Of a DNA stretch of 29,610 bases, positions 15,134 to 23,257 are shown piece by piece. The notes under the pieces were generated by a model. The model searched no databases, had not been told where the DNA came from, and saw only the letters and a program-made list of their open reading frames with translations. The first letter of the stretch is position 1. Each line of letters opens with the position of its first letter. The translations under genes were made by a program, and so were the position numbers. Location of the stretch: positions 1 to 29,610 of the forward strand of contig CATJZL010000114.1 of NCBI GenBank assembly GCA_949745755.1, read 5' to 3'. Source of the DNA: UBA2730 sp022793235 (lineage in GTDB: Bacteria > Bacillota_I > Bacilli_A > RF39 > UBA660).

Positions 15134-15566
15134 TTTCCTCTAGAACCTCCTCTTGTTTTTTAAACATAACTTCTTCTTCTTCCTTTGTCATATGATCATA
15201 CCCAAGCAAGTGATAAAAACCATGTACAGCTAAAAAGGAAATTTCCCTTAAAAAAGAATGACCATAACACTTTGCCTGAGACCGAGCTTTAGAAAGACAA
15301 ATATAAATATCACCAAGTACATGAACTTCACTTGCATTTAATACTTCCTTTTCATCATCAAGTGCAAAAGTAATCACATCTGTGACTCGATCTATATTAC
15401 GATACATTTTATTAATTCTCTGAATATACTCTTCATCCACTAAAATAATAGAAAAACAAGTATCATGAAACCCTTCCTTTTCCAAAGCATATAAAAGAAC
15501 CCTTTGAACTGTATCCAACTCTTCTATATCTTCTATACACAAATTATTAATTTCTACTCTATTCAT
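15117..15566 (-). CDS. ybeY: Endoribonuclease YbeY
   Basis: YbeY is a zinc-dependent endoribonuclease involved in 16S rRNA 3' maturation and ribosome quality control. The 149-residue product has the hallmark HGFYHLLGYDH (His115, His119, His125 as metal ligands) and the upstream YRNIDRVTDVITFAL and LGDIYICLSKA motifs. GGAGAG precedes the ATG. It overlaps dgkA by 17 bp. In Bacillus it follows phoH and yqfF, which are missing here. Confidence 0.96.
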   Translation of the reverse strand: MNRVEINNLCIEDIEELDTVQRVLLYALEKEGFHDTCFSIILVDEEYIQRINKMYRNIDRVTDVITFALDDEKEVLNASEVHVLGDIYICLSKARSQAKCYGHSFLREISFLAVHGFYHLLGYDHMTKEEEEVMFKKQEEVLEENGITR

Positions 15567-15591
15567 ATTCTCTCCAACTTTTCTACATTTA

Positions 15592-16179
15592 TTATATTAA
15601 AATAAAAAATCCTAACAAAGCTACAAAAGCAACTATATTTAAAAAGAACTCACTTTTAAAAAAGGCAGGTATATGATTGGTAAGCTTTACTAAAAGAATA
15701 TATACCTTAGCCCCTATAAATCCCCCCAATGTATTTAAAAGGATATCATCCACATCAAAAACTCTTCCAATACTCATTTGAACACATTCAATCGTAACAG
15801 AAACAAGTAAAGTAAGAAGTAAAATAAATCTCGCCTTATCTTCTTTTAAATAAAAACCAATAAAAAATCCATAAGGCATAAAAAGTACAATATTACCAAT
15901 AACATTCTTAATGAATAAAGGACTTCCTATCCTATATCGAAACATTTCCTGAAAAGGAATAAAATTATTGGTAGACCAACTTACAACATCTCCACTCGTT
16001 ACAATTTGAAAAAGCTCTAAAACATAAACAATCGCAACAAGCATAAAAACCTCTTTATAAAATGTAAAATGAATATGATTTTTAACTAAATACGTAAGCC
16101 TAAGGCTAGTTGCAACCACCACACTAACAAGTATCATAGGCCAAGTAGATGATAAAACTCCACTAATAATACTACTCAT
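15592..16179 (-). CDS. VanZ-family membrane protein
   Basis: The 195-residue protein has five or six membrane segments. The VanZ-like core is visible: FIPFQEMFRY, NVIGNIVLFMPYGFFIGFYL, ECVQMSIGRVFDVDDILLNTLGGFIGAKVY. VanZ confers low-level teicoplanin resistance in enterococci, but most chromosomal VanZ-like proteins have no known role; recent family ideas involve lipid or wall handling. Its start overlaps the yqfD stop by 8 bp (ATGAGTAG). It occupies the place of phoH-yqfF in the Bacillus order, so here it is co-transcribed with sporulation and housekeeping genes. Confidence 0.85.
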   Translation of the reverse strand: MSSIISGVLSSTWPMILVSVVVATSLRLTYLVKNHIHFTFYKEVFMLVAIVYVLELFQIVTSGDVVSWSTNNFIPFQEMFRYRIGSPLFIKNVIGNIVLFMPYGFFIGFYLKEDKARFILLLTLLVSVTIECVQMSIGRVFDVDDILLNTLGGFIGAKVYILLVKLTNHIPAFFKSEFFLNIVAFVALLGFFILI

Positions 16180-17320
16180 TCATCTCCTCCTTTTTTAATT
16201 CTAAATCTTCAATTTTTCGGTAATCTGTAATATCTTCCCTCACTTTTAAAAATACCTCTACTATTATTTTACTATCTTTATCTGTTTTTTTCAAAACTTT
16301 TTCTAATAATATATCTTTTTTATTAAACTTTTCTTTCGCGAAACTAAGAGCTTTCTGATCAATATTATGAATAGTATATTCCTTATCAGTCACTTTTTTT
16401 TCATAACGCGTTGTCTGACTGATCCCGATAGGTAAAATAGAATGTTTTAAAATATAATTTTTCTCTTCATCATATTGATTAAATTTGTTAAAAGTAAAAG
16501 AAAAACTTTTATCCAATAAAACCAAACTAAGTACTCGCTTTTCCTTTCCTGTTCGAACCTCTTCATGATATTTTTTAGGTATTTCTACTTGTACCTTATA
16601 CCATACTTCTCCAAAAATAGTTCCTAAGGCTTGAATTTTGCTCATTTCTTCCTCTTTGTTCTTTATTGTTCCACTAATAATCATATCCCCCTTCTTAACA
16701 TAATCATATTTTTTCTTTACAACCTCTCCTGCCTCAGCTTCTATTGTCAAAATCATGGCATCTTTTTTAGCAATTATATCTCTAGGAAAAACATTTTCCT
16801 CCTTTTTTCTTTTCTTTCTCTCCTCTACATGTACAATATATTTCGTACCCACCCGATCAATTTCTAACCATTCTATTTTTTCTTTTTCTAAAGCTAAAAT
16901 TTTCTTCTTAATTTCTTCTTTTTCTTCATAAGACTTAATAAAATTAAATTTCTTTATGCCATAAGAACTCAAGTCATTAGAAAGTAATGTACGAATTTCC
17001 TCTTTAGAATGAACAACTTCCACCTCAAAAATAATACTTGAACAAAATAAAATTAAAAAAAGTCCCAAAAGAAAGAAAAGTAACAAATAACGATACTTAT
17101 AAACTAAATAATGAATCTTGATCACACCAAATCGATTTAACACCTGAATGGTACAAGTTGTTTTCAACTTTTTAATTTTTAAATAGTCTTCCTTACTCAC
17201 AACAACAATAAGAGAATTTTTCGTTTTATCTATAGAATAAAATTTAATTTTCTCTCGAATTAAATAATTAAAAAAATACCTAAGAGAAGATCCTGTTATT
17301 TGTAATTTATACTTATCCAT
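16172..17320 (-). CDS. yqfD: Sporulation protein YqfD
   Basis: YqfD is a mother-cell (sigma-E regulon) membrane protein needed for normal sporulation in Bacillus; its biochemical role is not known. The 382-residue product begins with a soluble segment (residues 1-75, ITGSSLRYFFNYLIREKIKFYSI), then one membrane helix (about residues 77-98, YLLLFFLLGLFLILFCSSII), then a large extracytoplasmic part with FEVEVVHSKEEIRTLLSNDL, IEWLEIDRVGTKYIVHVEER, the AEAGEVVKKKYDYVKKGDMIISG block and FGEVWYKVQVEIP, all typical of the family. It overlaps yqfC by 8 bp (ATGGATAA) and vanZ by 8 bp. Confidence 0.92.
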   Translation of the reverse strand: MDKYKLQITGSSLRYFFNYLIREKIKFYSIDKTKNSLIVVVSKEDYLKIKKLKTTCTIQVLNRFGVIKIHYLVYKYRYLLLFFLLGLFLILFCSSIIFEVEVVHSKEEIRTLLSNDLSSYGIKKFNFIKSYEEKEEIKKKILALEKEKIEWLEIDRVGTKYIVHVEERKKRKKEENVFPRDIIAKKDAMILTIEAEAGEVVKKKYDYVKKGDMIISGTIKNKEEEMSKIQALGTIFGEVWYKVQVEIPKKYHEEVRTGKEKRVLSLVLLDKSFSFTFNKFNQYDEEKNYILKHSILPIGISQTTRYEKKVTDKEYTIHNIDQKALSFAKEKFNKKDILLEKVLKKTDKDSKIIVEVFLKVREDITDYRKIEDLELKKEEMNE

Positions 17321-17552
17321 AAAGAACCTCTATATTAGAAATTTCTCCAATAATTAAAATTTCATAATCCAAAAGTTTCGAAATAGCAAGTTTATCTCCT
17401 GTAATAATAATTTTTTCATCCCTACTTTTAAGAACAATTTCTTTTTCTGAAATCTGTAAAAGTTCCTCATAATTTACAATATTAACTCTATGTTTCAACA
17501 AGGTAAGTTGAAACTCATCTTTATCAATATATTCCCTTAGATATTTATACAT
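17313..17552 (-). CDS. yqfC: Sporulation protein YqfC (YabP family)
   Basis: The 79-residue product begins MYKYLREYIDKDEFQLTLLK; I chose the ATG at 17552 behind GGTG and not the longer open frame upstream. The core VNIVNYEELLQISEKEIVLKSRDEKIIITGDKLAISKLLDYEILIIGEISNIEVLYG is the short beta-strand domain of YabP/YqfC proteins, which are expressed in the mother cell. It always precedes yqfD, as here. It is the first gene of the long operon and lies directly after a terminator. An ATCATAAAAT stretch upstream could be a sigma-E-type -10 (CATAAAAT), but the -35 is unconvincing. Confidence 0.9.
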   Translation of the reverse strand: MYKYLREYIDKDEFQLTLLKHRVNIVNYEELLQISEKEIVLKSRDEKIIITGDKLAISKLLDYEILIIGEISNIEVLYG

Positions 17553-17595
17553 ATATATCACCATTATCATTTTATGATAAAAAAACAAATTTTAG

Positions 17596-17630
17596 TAAAA
17601 GAAAAATGACTATTTAAACAATAATCATTT
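17596..17630 (-). terminator. Terminator of the four-gene membrane protein operon
   Basis: On the reverse strand AAATGATTATT pairs with AATAGTCATTT (11 bp with one G-U) around a 5-nt loop, followed by TTCTTTT. The stem overlaps the stop codon of the upstream gene and separates it from the yqfC operon. Confidence 0.8.
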
Positions 17631-18069
17631 ATACAGACTTTAACTTTTTTTGACTTTGAGAATATTGACTAGTTTGACACACTGTTATAAAAAAGAGAGC
17701 AAAACTACCAAATAAAAAAGTAAAATACAGATAAGCAACAGGAGTTGAAGTCTTTACCCCTTCAATATTAGCATACAACTTTTCTTGATACAAATAAGCT
17801 TGTACTCTTCGTCCTTTATAGTAACCACTAGCACTATGAACATTACCTAAATTATAGCTTTTACCTTTATATTCTACTTGAACCCTATAAATATTCGTTC
17901 TAGTTTTTGTTTTTCTATTCACTACTTGTTCTACTTTTGAACTTAAAACAACAGCCTCTACTTTTTCATACTCTGGTTTAACCGCATTCATACAAAACCA
18001 TAAAAAAACGGTAATAACAATGGAAAATATAGATCCAAACCATAAAATAATAATCCTTTTTTTATTCAT
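17629..18069 (-). CDS. Two-helix membrane protein (DUF3592-like)
   Basis: This is a 146-residue protein with membrane segments at about residues 7-25 and 110-130 and an extracytoplasmic beta domain between them. The central part, YEKVEAVVLSSKVEQVV...TNIYRVQVEYKGKSYNLGNVHSASGYYKGRRVQAYLY, resembles DUF3592-type domains; I am moderately sure of that likeness only. The ATG at 18069 follows GGAGG by 5 nt. It is the last gene of a four-gene operon of unknown function, and ends in a terminator. Confidence 0.7.
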   Translation of the reverse strand: MNKKRIIILWFGSIFSIVITVFLWFCMNAVKPEYEKVEAVVLSSKVEQVVNRKTKTRTNIYRVQVEYKGKSYNLGNVHSASGYYKGRRVQAYLYQEKLYANIEGVKTSTPVAYLYFTFLFGSFALFFITVCQTSQYSQSQKKLKSV

Positions 18070-18089
18070 TTCAACCTCCAATAGAACGA

Positions 18090-18467
18090 TTAAACTCTCT
18101 CTAAAAAAGAATCCAATTCTCCTTCTTCAAAATAAAGGACTTCCTCTAGTTTTTCTTCCCCTCTAACAGGAAGAAAAATAGACAACTTTACTCTCTTATT
18201 TCCACAAAATGAACAATGATAAACATATATACCACATGCATAATATCCTACAGGAATATCTTTTTTAGAATTCACCTTCACAAGATTTTTTCTATAATAA
18301 TCGGCCTCTTTATGTGAAACATAATGGCCAACTATTATTGGTAACATAAATAACTGTCTATTCCACTCTTCTAATGGAAAGGTACACTTCTTACACCAAT
18401 CTTTATGAAAGAAAGATCTAACTTTTCGAAAATTACTCACTAGATTTAGACTTTTGTTTTGCATCAT
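18090..18467 (-). CDS. Hypothetical zinc-ribbon-like protein
   Basis: The protein has about 125 residues and no membrane segment. Two CxxC pairs, CKKC (25/28) and CSFC (85/88), are likely to bind zinc. A further Cys (YYACG) lies between them. I do not recognise the family. The start is uncertain: the ATG at 18467 would overlap the upstream gene by 35 bp, while a GTG at 18440 would overlap it by 8 bp; neither has a clear ribosome-binding site, so coupled translation is likely. It is flanked on both sides by two-helix membrane proteins in the same unit. Confidence 0.65.
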   Translation of the reverse strand: MMQNKSLNLVSNFRKVRSFFHKDWCKKCTFPLEEWNRQLFMLPIIVGHYVSHKEADYYRKNLVKVNSKKDIPVGYYACGIYVYHCSFCGNKRVKLSIFLPVRGEEKLEEVLYFEEGELDSFLERV

Positions 18468-19026
18468 TTATGGCTTTGACCATCATATCTGCTTTAGAGA
18501 TTCCTGTTAAAATATAATCTGAGTCCATTCGAAAACGTTGATTAGAAGTAAAGGTATCAACTCGTATAGTTACATCATCAATTGTGAATAAAAAACTTAC
18601 ACGACTGCTTCCCTCCATAAAACCACTTCCAAATTTTCCATCATCTACCCAAACTTGTTTAACACGCGTTGCTGGTACAATATACGTCATTGTAGGATTC
18701 CAAAAGAATACAAGACCAATTTGTCCTTTTTTCATATCTAATATAACGACCTTGCCTTTTCCATAAAAAGTAGAATCTCTACTAAAATCTAAAGAATCAA
18801 GCTTCTGTTCAAATTTTTTCGTTTTAGACTTAAAAAGTAAAGTTCCTCCAAAAGCCCACCACAAAACAGATAATGCAGATGGTCCTAAAAAGAAAATAAC
18901 AGCACCTAATCCTTTAGGGAAAAACATCATGCCTATTAAAAAACAAATAGCACACACCAAAATAGGAATAAAAATATATCCTAATAAATATAAAATATTA
19001 ATTTTTTTAATTTTTTCTTCATTCAT
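18433..19026 (-). CDS. Two-helix membrane hypothetical protein
   Basis: The 197-residue product has two adjacent membrane helices (about residues 11-34 and 40-64), then a cytoplasmic or surface domain of about 130 residues rich in beta strands (GKGKVVILDMKKGQIGLVFFWNPTMTYIVPATRVKQVWVDDG). That domain looks like a small PH/SH3-like barrel, which is inference. An AAGGAG site precedes the ATG. I do not recognise the family. It is the second gene of the four-gene unit and overlaps the zinc-ribbon gene. Confidence 0.7.
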   Translation of the reverse strand: MNEEKIKKINILYLLGYIFIPILVCAICFLIGMMFFPKGLGAVIFFLGPSALSVLWWAFGGTLLFKSKTKKFEQKLDSLDFSRDSTFYGKGKVVILDMKKGQIGLVFFWNPTMTYIVPATRVKQVWVDDGKFGSGFMEGSSRVSFLFTIDDVTIRVDTFTSNQRFRMDSDYILTGISKADMMVKAINDAKQKSKSSE

Positions 19027-19041
19027 AACAATACACTCCTT

Positions 19042-19707
19042 CTACTCCCAATCCGATTTCTTTATACTTTTTGGTACAAAGAAATAAGGAAAGATTCCAA
19101 TTTTTGATCCTATAGTATGAAATATAGGAAAAGTAAAAAATATAACTAACAATTGTACAAATAAAGTAGGAACTTCAATAAAAGAATCTGCATTTAAAAC
19201 AGAAGCTTCTCCTACCATATCAATATAAAAATCAGTTCGATCTAACTTATAGTTATATTCAATCTGCTCCATAAAAGTTTTTTCTTTTGTTAAATCTTCT
19301 TTAATAAGACGACCAACAGGTAAAGTGGAAGTTCCTGAATAAATTGATTCATTATCACTCACTACATTTTCTGTATTGATTCGAGCGGCAACTTTTTCAC
19401 CTGAGGGCAACACTACAAGATACATATAAAAATTTTTATAATATCCTGCACCTTTATTTCTATACTCAATACCAGGAGAGAGAATTGTAAATTTATCATG
19501 AGAAAATAAGTCTTCTATATTTTGTGCTTTAAAAATCTCTTCTCCCGCAATACCACCAATACTATCTTTACTGACCTTATGAGAGGCTTCATATGCATCA
19601 TACTTTTGAGACAATATCTTCCTTACCATTTTACTAACACCAAAGGCAGTAAAGACACTCAAGAGTAAACACAACCATACATCATACCTTAAATTATGAT
19701 ATCTCAA
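19042..19707 (-). CDS. Two-helix membrane hypothetical protein, TTG start
   Basis: The 221-residue product has one membrane segment near the N-terminus (about residues 10-30) and one near the C-terminus (about 180-205), enclosing an extracytoplasmic domain with GIEYRNKGAGYYKNFYMYLVVLPSGEKVAARINTENV. The start is a TTG at 19707, 8 nt after a strong AAGGAGG. I do not recognise the family. It heads the four-gene operon and has a good promoter. The neighbours share the design of membrane helices with a beta-rich domain, suggesting one envelope complex; this is inference. Confidence 0.7.
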   Translation of the reverse strand: MRYHNLRYDVWLCLLLSVFTAFGVSKMVRKILSQKYDAYEASHKVSKDSIGGIAGEEIFKAQNIEDLFSHDKFTILSPGIEYRNKGAGYYKNFYMYLVVLPSGEKVAARINTENVVSDNESIYSGTSTLPVGRLIKEDLTKEKTFMEQIEYNYKLDRTDFYIDMVGEASVLNADSFIEVPTLFVQLLVIFFTFPIFHTIGSKIGIFPYFFVPKSIKKSDWE

Positions 19708-19728
19708 AATATACTCCTCCTTAAAATT

Positions 19729-19757
19729 ATATTATCACTAAAAATAAATATTGACAA
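19729..19757 (-). promoter_or_regulatory. Sigma-A promoter of the four-gene operon
   Basis: Reverse-strand TTGTCA (19752-19757) and TAATAT (19729-19734) with a 17-bp spacer lie just before AAGGAGG and the TTG start. Confidence 0.55.
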
Positions 19758-20022
19758 TTTTATTTTTAAATATTATTCAGTGATTCTCTTAATTTGACAA
19801 AAAAGAATTTTTATGATTTTTGAGTTCTTATTTTTCTTGAGAAAAAAATTATAATCTTTCTCTTATGTAAGAAATTCCTCTATCACCACAATTGAAAAGA
19901 AATGAATTTCCTAAGATATATTCTAAAAAATAATGTATCCTCTAACTTAATTTTTTTTCTGTCTTAACATTTGATTTGATAATAATTCCCTTTTAACTTT
20001 AAAAATATCCTACTATAAATAA
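19758..20022. other. AT-rich intergenic region
   Basis: This lies between the promoter of the four-gene operon and the 3' end of the GNAT gene. I see no gene, no clear terminator and no repeat. A TTGACA at about 19797 on the + strand has no properly spaced -10. Confidence 0.5.
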
Positions 20023-20481
20023 CTACTTCTTTATACTATATTTCTCCTCTTCTATCCTTTCATATCCAGCTCTCAAAGCAGAATTCTGACTGGCTATATT
20101 TTCCTTATCAATAATAGCAAAAATCTCATTAATATCTATATACTCTGACAAAAAGTATGTACTAGCTTCTTCTAATAACAAAGAAGCTAAATACTGCTTA
20201 CGATATTCTTCTAAAAGTCCACAGCTAACTTGATATTCATAATGAATAGTATAAATAGCAAAATACCCTATAGGATATTCATTGTAGTAAGAAATAAATG
20301 TTTTATTTAGTTTAGATATATCCTCTTCACTTCTCTTACTATTTTTCTGTATAGCATAAAAAAGATCACCTAAGTATTTTTTACTCTCTTTATCTTGATT
20401 TAACCTTTCTATCACCTCTCTATGTTGCAAATTTGAAGCATTATACTCCTCTAAAACAAAATTATCTAAATAAACTTTCAT
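20023..20481 (-). CDS. GNAT family N-acetyltransferase
   Basis: The protein has 152 residues; AAAGGA lies 8 nt before the ATG. The GNAT layout is visible: a mid-protein EYPIGYFAIYTIHYEYQVSCGLLEEYRKQYLASLLLEEASTYFL corresponds to the beta-4/acetyl-CoA loop/helix-3 region, and IDKENIASQNSALRAGYERI to the usual N-x-x-S-x-x-x-x-x-x-x-G-(F/Y) motif. The pyrophosphate loop is atypical (YRKQYLA in place of RxxGxG/A). The substrate is unknown. It follows htpG by 52 bp, with a hairpin between them, and may be partly co-transcribed. Confidence 0.75.
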   Translation of the reverse strand: MKVYLDNFVLEEYNASNLQHREVIERLNQDKESKKYLGDLFYAIQKNSKRSEEDISKLNKTFISYYNEYPIGYFAIYTIHYEYQVSCGLLEEYRKQYLASLLLEEASTYFLSEYIDINEIFAIIDKENIASQNSALRAGYERIEEEKYSIKK

Positions 20482-20504
20482 AAAATAAATCCTTTCCTTT
20501 TCTA

Positions 20505-20525
20505 TTTCCTATCATAAATAGGAAA
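20505..20525 (-). terminator. Hairpin between htpG and the GNAT gene
   Basis: TTTCCTAT and ATAGGAAA form a perfect 8-bp stem with a 5-nt loop. Neither side has a clean T-run, so it may be a weak terminator or a processing site. Confidence 0.4.
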
Positions 20526-20533
20526 AAGTGATA

Positions 20534-22408
20534 TTATTCTGCAATAACATCACATATCAAATTACTAATCTCTGTTGGATCTTCTACTGTAAGTCCTGCA
20601 ATCATTTTAGCAGAACTATAAAGTATCTTTGTATATTTTTCAAAAATATCCTTATCTTCTTGATATAAATCACGAAGTTTAGTAGCAATCTTATGATTTT
20701 CATTAATCTCTAAAACAGTTTGTGCTTTTAAAGGAATATCATTAGGCATAGCCTCAAAAACCTTTTGCATTTCAATTGAAACATCTCCCTTAGTTGATAA
20801 ACATACAGGATGATTTTTTAATTTTGAAGTAAATTTTATTTCATTTACATCTTTTAATATTTCTTTCATTGCACCTAAAAGATCTTTATTTTCTTCATTG
20901 GTTTTCTTGATCTTTTCCTTTTCTTCTTCACTCTCAAGATCAAGACTATCATTACTTACATTAATAAATTTTTTACCCTCGTATTCCTGCAAAGCAGTCA
21001 CTGCAAACTCATCTACATACTCTGTTAAATAAAGAATATCATATTCTTTCTCACGAACCTGTTCTACTTGTGGAAGTCGTGAAACTTTACTAATAGATTC
21101 TCCACTAACAAAATAAATACTATCTTGTCCTTCCTTCATATTCTCTATGTATTCTTTTAAAGTAATCAATTTTTCCTCTTTAGCAGAATAGAAAAGAAGT
21201 AAATCTTTTAGCTTATCCTTATCTGCACCATAATTATTATAAACACCATATTTCAACTGTGTACCAAAAGCCTTAAAGAATATATCATAATTTTCTCTAT
21301 CATTTTTAAGCATATCCTCAAGCTCTTTTCTTATCTTAGATTCAATAGATTTAGAAATCACCCTTAAATTACTAGATTTCTGTAAAATTTCACGAGAGAT
21401 ATTTAAAGATAGATCTTCACTATCAACAACTCCCTTTACAAAGCTAAAATAATCAGGTAATAAATCAGCACACTTTTCCATAATAAGAACACCACTAGCA
21501 TAAAGACTTAATCCCTTTTCATAATCCTTTGTATAATAATCATATGGAGTATGAGCAGGAATAAACAAAAGTGCTTTATAAGTAGTAGCACCTTCTACTG
21601 AAGAGGAAATTACTTTTTGTGGTTTATCGTAATCATTAAATTTATCCATATAAAAGTTTGCATACTCTTCATCACTTACTTCACTACTTTTCTTTTTCCA
21701 TAAAGGAACCATAGTATTAATCGTTTCTATTACTTTTCTATCCTCATATTTATTATTTTCCTTATCTACAAGCTCATGATGTGTAACTTCCATCTTAATA
21801 GGATAACGAATATAATCAGAATATTTTTTAATTAACTCCTTAATATAATACTCATCTAAATAATGATCATAAGTATGTTCTTCATCATCTTTTATATATA
21901 AAATGATCTTTGTCCCCATCTCATCCTTAGAAGATTTTTCAACTGTATAACCATCTGCTCCACTAGAAGTCCACAAAAATGCTTCCTCACTATCCAAACT
22001 TTTACTAAGAACTTCAATTTTATCACTAACCATAAAAGCAGAATAAAAACCAACACCAAATTGCCCTATAATATCAACATCTTTCTTTTTGTCCATATTC
22101 TCTTTAAAAGCAAGTGAACCACTTTTAGCAATTGTACCTAAATGATTTTCTAATTCACTATCTGTCATACCACAACCATTATCTAAAATAGTAAGTGTTC
22201 TTTTCTCTTCATCAATTTCTATATTAATTTCCAAACTTTCTTTAGAAACAGTTACTCCTTTATCTGTCAAACTCCTATAATACAACTTATCAATTGCATC
22301 GCTTGCATTTGAAATAAGCTCCCTTAAAAATATATCTTTATTTGTATAAATTGAATTAATCATTAAATCAAGTAACCTTTTAGATTCAGATTTAAATTGT
22401 TTTTTCAT
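20534..22408 (-). CDS. htpG: Molecular chaperone HtpG (Hsp90)
   Basis: HtpG is the bacterial Hsp90, an ATP-dependent homodimeric cytosolic chaperone. The 624-residue product is of normal length. The N-terminal GHKL ATPase has LRELISNASDAIDKL, TILDNGCGMT, LGTIAKSGS and IGQFGVGFYSAFMV. The middle domain includes FIPAHTPYDYYTK, GVLIMEKCADLLPDYFSFVKGVVDSEDLSLNISRE, and the C-terminal dimerisation part follows. The ATG at 22408 lies 11 nt after AAGGAG. Upstream is a CIRCE element overlapping the promoter, so HrcA repression is predicted. Confidence 0.97.
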   Translation of the reverse strand: MKKQFKSESKRLLDLMINSIYTNKDIFLRELISNASDAIDKLYYRSLTDKGVTVSKESLEINIEIDEEKRTLTILDNGCGMTDSELENHLGTIAKSGSLAFKENMDKKKDVDIIGQFGVGFYSAFMVSDKIEVLSKSLDSEEAFLWTSSGADGYTVEKSSKDEMGTKIILYIKDDEEHTYDHYLDEYYIKELIKKYSDYIRYPIKMEVTHHELVDKENNKYEDRKVIETINTMVPLWKKKSSEVSDEEYANFYMDKFNDYDKPQKVISSSVEGATTYKALLFIPAHTPYDYYTKDYEKGLSLYASGVLIMEKCADLLPDYFSFVKGVVDSEDLSLNISREILQKSSNLRVISKSIESKIRKELEDMLKNDRENYDIFFKAFGTQLKYGVYNNYGADKDKLKDLLLFYSAKEEKLITLKEYIENMKEGQDSIYFVSGESISKVSRLPQVEQVREKEYDILYLTEYVDEFAVTALQEYEGKKFINVSNDSLDLESEEEKEKIKKTNEENKDLLGAMKEILKDVNEIKFTSKLKNHPVCLSTKGDVSIEMQKVFEAMPNDIPLKAQTVLEINENHKIATKLRDLYQEDKDIFEKYTKILYSSAKMIAGLTVEDPTEISNLICDVIAE

Positions 22409-22431
22409 TACATAATCATCTCCTTAAAGAT

Positions 22432-22461
22432 GTTATAACATTAAATATTAGCACTTGTCAA
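22432..22461 (-). promoter_or_regulatory. Sigma-A promoter of htpG
   Basis: Reverse-strand TTGACA (22456-22461) and TATAAC (22432-22437) are spaced by 18 bp. The -35 lies within the CIRCE element. Confidence 0.7.
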
Positions 22462-22474
22462 GAAAGAGTGCCAA
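22448..22474. promoter_or_regulatory. CIRCE element (HrcA operator) upstream of htpG
   Basis: TTAGCACTT, 9 nt, then GAGTGCCAA: the standard CIRCE is TTAGCACTC-N9-GAGTGCTAA, so each arm has one mismatch and the spacing is exact. CIRCE normally controls groESL and the hrcA-dnaK operon. Confidence 0.88.
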
Positions 22475-22479
22475 GAATT

Positions 22480-22513
22480 TAAAATTAAAAAGAAGAGTCC
22501 TCACACCTCTTCT
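22480..22513 (-). terminator. Terminator of the sleC-AAA-CmpB unit
   Basis: Reverse-strand AGAAGAG and CTCTTCT form a 7-bp stem with a 9-nt loop followed by TTTTTAATTTT. The stem overlaps the stop codon of the CmpB-like gene. Confidence 0.75.
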
Positions 22514-23240
22514 ATAATTTTTTTCTTTTTCTTTTTTCTTTCCTTTCATTACGATATTCTATAACACTTCGCCTAAATTCCCTAAACTCTTGTTTATTAA
22601 ATTTCTCAATTTTAGGAAAAGCCAGTAACAAACGATTAAGTGAAAAGTCATGATTATGTATCAATTTTAAAACCTCTCGTCTAGCCTCTTCTGTGACATC
22701 TTTCCCTGCAAATTTTTTCAAATTATTTTTTACTCGAAACAAAGCTAAAGTAGTAAAACATAAATCAGTAATAAAAACAAGAAAACAAAAAATACTAAAA
22801 AGAACAAGAACAAAAGGACTCAAATGATTTAAAAGCCTTAATAAAAAGGGATAATATGTATATATAAGAAATAATCCAGCAATTCCAAATAACATAGAGA
22901 CTTTAAGGCAAACTCTTCCATTATAATTAAAAGGTTCATGAGAATAATCCCACCACCTCACCTGAAATAACTTTTCCATTACATAACTTGTAATATACTC
23001 TACAAAACTACATAAAATAACAGTCATCCAAAAGAAAATGAAAGGATCATTTCGATATCTTGCAAGAAAAAGACCAATAAGAACTGTACCTACACCAAAA
23101 ATAGGAATATAAGGTCCCATTAAAAATCCTCTATTAAAAACTATTTTTTTACTTTCAATAGAACAAAAAGTAATTTCTACAAAATAACCGAGTATAGAAG
23201 ATATAAAAAAAATCAGAAATATATAACAAAAATAAAGCAT
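22512..23240 (-). CDS. CmpB-like multi-helix membrane protein
   Basis: The 242-residue protein starts at ATG 23240, 6 nt after AGGTG. It belongs to the family annotated as putative ABC-transporter permease, type CmpB (PF06541): the conserved block VFNRGFLMGPYIPIFGVGTV and the VRWWDYSHEPFNYNGRVCLKVSMLFGIAG motif are clear. About six membrane segments are visible, followed by a basic cytoplasmic tail ending in RNERKEKRKRKKL. Transport activity has not been shown for this family as far as I know, and no ABC ATPase is adjacent. It follows the AAA+ gene by only 17 bp. Confidence 0.85.
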   Translation of the reverse strand: MLYFCYIFLIFFISSILGYFVEITFCSIESKKIVFNRGFLMGPYIPIFGVGTVLIGLFLARYRNDPFIFFWMTVILCSFVEYITSYVMEKLFQVRWWDYSHEPFNYNGRVCLKVSMLFGIAGLFLIYTYYPFLLRLLNHLSPFVLVLFSIFCFLVFITDLCFTTLALFRVKNNLKKFAGKDVTEEARREVLKLIHNHDFSLNRLLLAFPKIEKFNKQEFREFRRSVIEYRNERKEKRKRKKL

Positions 23241-23257
23241 ATAAAACACCTAACACT

